From positions 1 through 14,546 of the forward strand of contig JASLDK010000016.1 of NCBI GenBank assembly GCA_030145945.1: a stretch of DNA of 14,546 bases. Direction: 5' to 3'. Shown one piece after another: positions 13,418 to 14,546 of the stretch. Origin of the DNA: Nocardioides sp. (GTDB taxonomy: Bacteria > Actinomycetota > Actinomycetes > Propionibacteriales > Nocardioidaceae). Under the pieces are notes generated by a model, which saw only the letters and a list, made by a program, of their open reading frames with translations, was not told the origin of the DNA and did not search any database. A program made the position numbers and the translations under genes. Every line of letters starts with the position of its first letter. The stretch's first letter is position 1.

Positions 13418-14029
13418 TCAGCTGTTGTCGGAGATCGTGACGGCGAGGCCGCAGAGGTGGCCGAGCCGCATGATCTCCGACTCGGCGAACTCGGGTCCGC
13501 CGCGGCGTCCGATGATCACGATCTCGTTGCCGTCGAGGCGAGCGGCCGCGAACAGCGTGACCTCGTCCTCCGGCGCCTCCAGCCGCGTGGGGCTCTCGAT
13601 CTCGACGAAGTCGATCTCGTCCGGGGCGGCGCTGGTGCCATGGACGACACCCTTCGCCCGGTGCACGCGCGCCGCCCAGTCGACGCGGAAGGTCGCGGGC
13701 AGCAGGTCGATCAGCTTGTCGTAGACGTCCTTGGTCGACGTCGTCAGCTCCTCGACCGCCTCGAGGTCCAGCATCAGGTTGCCGCCGGCCGGATAGCGGC
13801 TGATCCAGAGCACCTCGACGCCATCGAGCGAGTTGCACGCCGACACGACGGAGTCAGGCATCATGCCCGGGTCGAGCTCCAGCAGGACGTCGTCGACCGC
13901 ACTGCCGTCATCTCGCTTCTCGACGATCTCGATCGCCTCGATGTCGCCCCCCGCCATACCGATCGCCGTCGCGACGCGACCCAGCGAACCGGGGACATCG
14001 GGCAGCAGCACGCGCAGCAGGAACGGCAT
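13418..14029 (-). CDS. ACT domain-containing protein
   Basis: A 203-residue protein with an N-terminal ACT domain (about residues 1-75: FLLRVLLPDVPGSLGRVATAIGMAGGDIEAIEIV, with the ligand-loop pattern D-PGSLG). ACT domains bind small ligands, often amino acids, to control enzymes. The second part (about 90-203) contains a FVEIESPTRLEAPEDEVTLFAAARLDGNEIVIIGRR-type stretch that could be a second small sensory fold; no catalytic motif is seen. ATG 14029 directly precedes the first ACT strand. It follows the RecD-like gene by 14 bp on the same strand. What it regulates cannot be told from the context. Confidence 0.82.
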   Translation of the reverse strand: MPFLLRVLLPDVPGSLGRVATAIGMAGGDIEAIEIVEKRDDGSAVDDVLLELDPGMMPDSVVSACNSLDGVEVLWISRYPAGGNLMLDLEAVEELTTSTKDVYDKLIDLLPATFRVDWAARVHRAKGVVHGTSAAPDEIDFVEIESPTRLEAPEDEVTLFAAARLDGNEIVIIGRRGGPEFAESEIMRLGHLCGLAVTISDNS

Positions 14030-14043
14030 GACTCGACACTAAC

Positions 14044-14546
14044 TCAGCCGTGTTGCGGGACCGCGGACTGGGCCAGACGGGGGCGCAGGCCGGTGGCACG
14101 TTGCGCCGTGGTGGTGACGGCAGCGCGGACGGCAGCCTCCGAGCCGACGACCAGCAGACTGTCCCGGGCCCGGGTGACGGCGGTGTAGAAGAGCTCGCGG
14201 GTGAGCAGCCGGGAACCCTCGTCAGGAAGGAGTACGGCGATCCGGGTGGCCTGGCTGCCTTGGCTCTTGTGGATGGTCATGGCGTGCATGGTCTCGACCG
14301 CGTCGAGACGACCGGGGGCGAACGGACGCGGCGCGTCGGCGCCCGCGATCCACGCCCTGGGCCGACCGGAGGGATCATTGACCACGACACCGGTCTCGCC
14401 GTTGTAGACGTCGAGTGCGTAGTCGTTGCTGGTCACCAGCAGGGGGCGGCCGGCGTACCAAGCGGATCCGAGCGGCACCGCGAGCTCGGCGGCGAGCCAC
14501 TGCTCGACGTGCCGGTTCCACACCTGGACGCCATACGGACCGTCAC
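14044..14546 (-). CDS. RecD-like DNA helicase (exodeoxyribonuclease V alpha-type), C-terminal part, cut by window edge
   Basis: The frame is open to the right edge and shows only about the last 166 residues. It has the C-terminal superfamily 1B helicase features of RecD: LLVTSNDYALDVYNGETGVVV, the conserved AMTIHKSQGSQATRIAVLLP motif, and the final motif LTRELFYTAVTRARDSLLVVG with the arginine finger region. The last 30 residues are a variable tail. In RecBCD-type or RecD2-type enzymes this subunit unwinds DNA 5' to 3'. The missing N-terminus should carry the Walker motifs; recB and recC neighbours, if present, would lie to the right. A GTG at 14523 could be mistaken for a start, but homology continues upstream of it. 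Whether it is RecD of a RecBCD complex or a stand-alone RecD2 is not visible here. Confidence 0.9.
   Translation of the reverse strand, partial: DGPYGVQVWNRHVEQWLAAELAVPLGSAWYAGRPLLVTSNDYALDVYNGETGVVVNDPSGRPRAWIAGADAPRPFAPGRLDAVETMHAMTIHKSQGSQATRIAVLLPDEGSRLLTRELFYTAVTRARDSLLVVGSEAAVRAAVTTTAQRATGLRPRLAQSAVPQHG

Overview
The window is very GC-rich, has long open frames on both strands, frequent GTG starts and at least one TTG start, and carries a mycobacterial-type MenB and an F420-type (Ddn-like) oxidoreductase. This points to a chromosomal segment of an actinobacterium; a Nocardioides-like genus fits, but the sequence alone does not prove it. No rRNA, tRNA, CRISPR array or insertion sequence was found.

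Region 1 (1-7960, all minus strand) looks like a catabolic locus. In transcription order it holds a crotonase-fold protein, a small flavin reductase, a divergent ammonium-transporter-family membrane protein, a RutA-like FMN-dependent monooxygenase, an aldehyde dehydrogenase, a GMC alcohol oxidoreductase, a degenerate Nudix-like protein and the start of a large ATPase-type regulator that runs off the left edge. The five genes from the monooxygenase to the regulator are spaced by 11 bp or overlap by 4 bp, so they are almost certainly one operon. The plausible logic is: uptake by the Amt-like protein, flavin-dependent oxygenation fed by the reductase, then alcohol and aldehyde oxidation. The substrate cannot be read from sequence. 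Palindromes of the kind bound by TetR-family repressors lie in front of the transporter gene and in front of the crotonase gene, but no TetR gene is in the window.

Region 2 (8032-9306, minus strand) holds a 5'-truncated DUF488 remnant and a PfkB-family sugar kinase.

Region 3 (9307-11205) is an accessory-looking patch: a small Cys-rich protein on the plus strand, a convergent hypothetical gene and a DUF3800 gene with lower GC. A strong hairpin and a second related repeat lie directly upstream of the DUF3800 start; the hairpin can be read as the terminator of menB transcription.

Region 4 (11206-14546) is more housekeeping in character: menB (menaquinone synthesis), a divergent MerR regulator-thioredoxin operon with a readable MerR-type promoter and an apparently leaderless start, a Ddn-like oxidoreductase, and on the minus strand an ACT-domain protein downstream of a RecD-like helicase that is cut by the right edge.

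The most promising candidate for an undescribed system is 888-7090: a two-component flavin monooxygenase of the RutA type combined with a transporter that appears to lack the conserved twin histidines of ammonium channels, plus GMC and ALDH enzymes, without the other rut genes.
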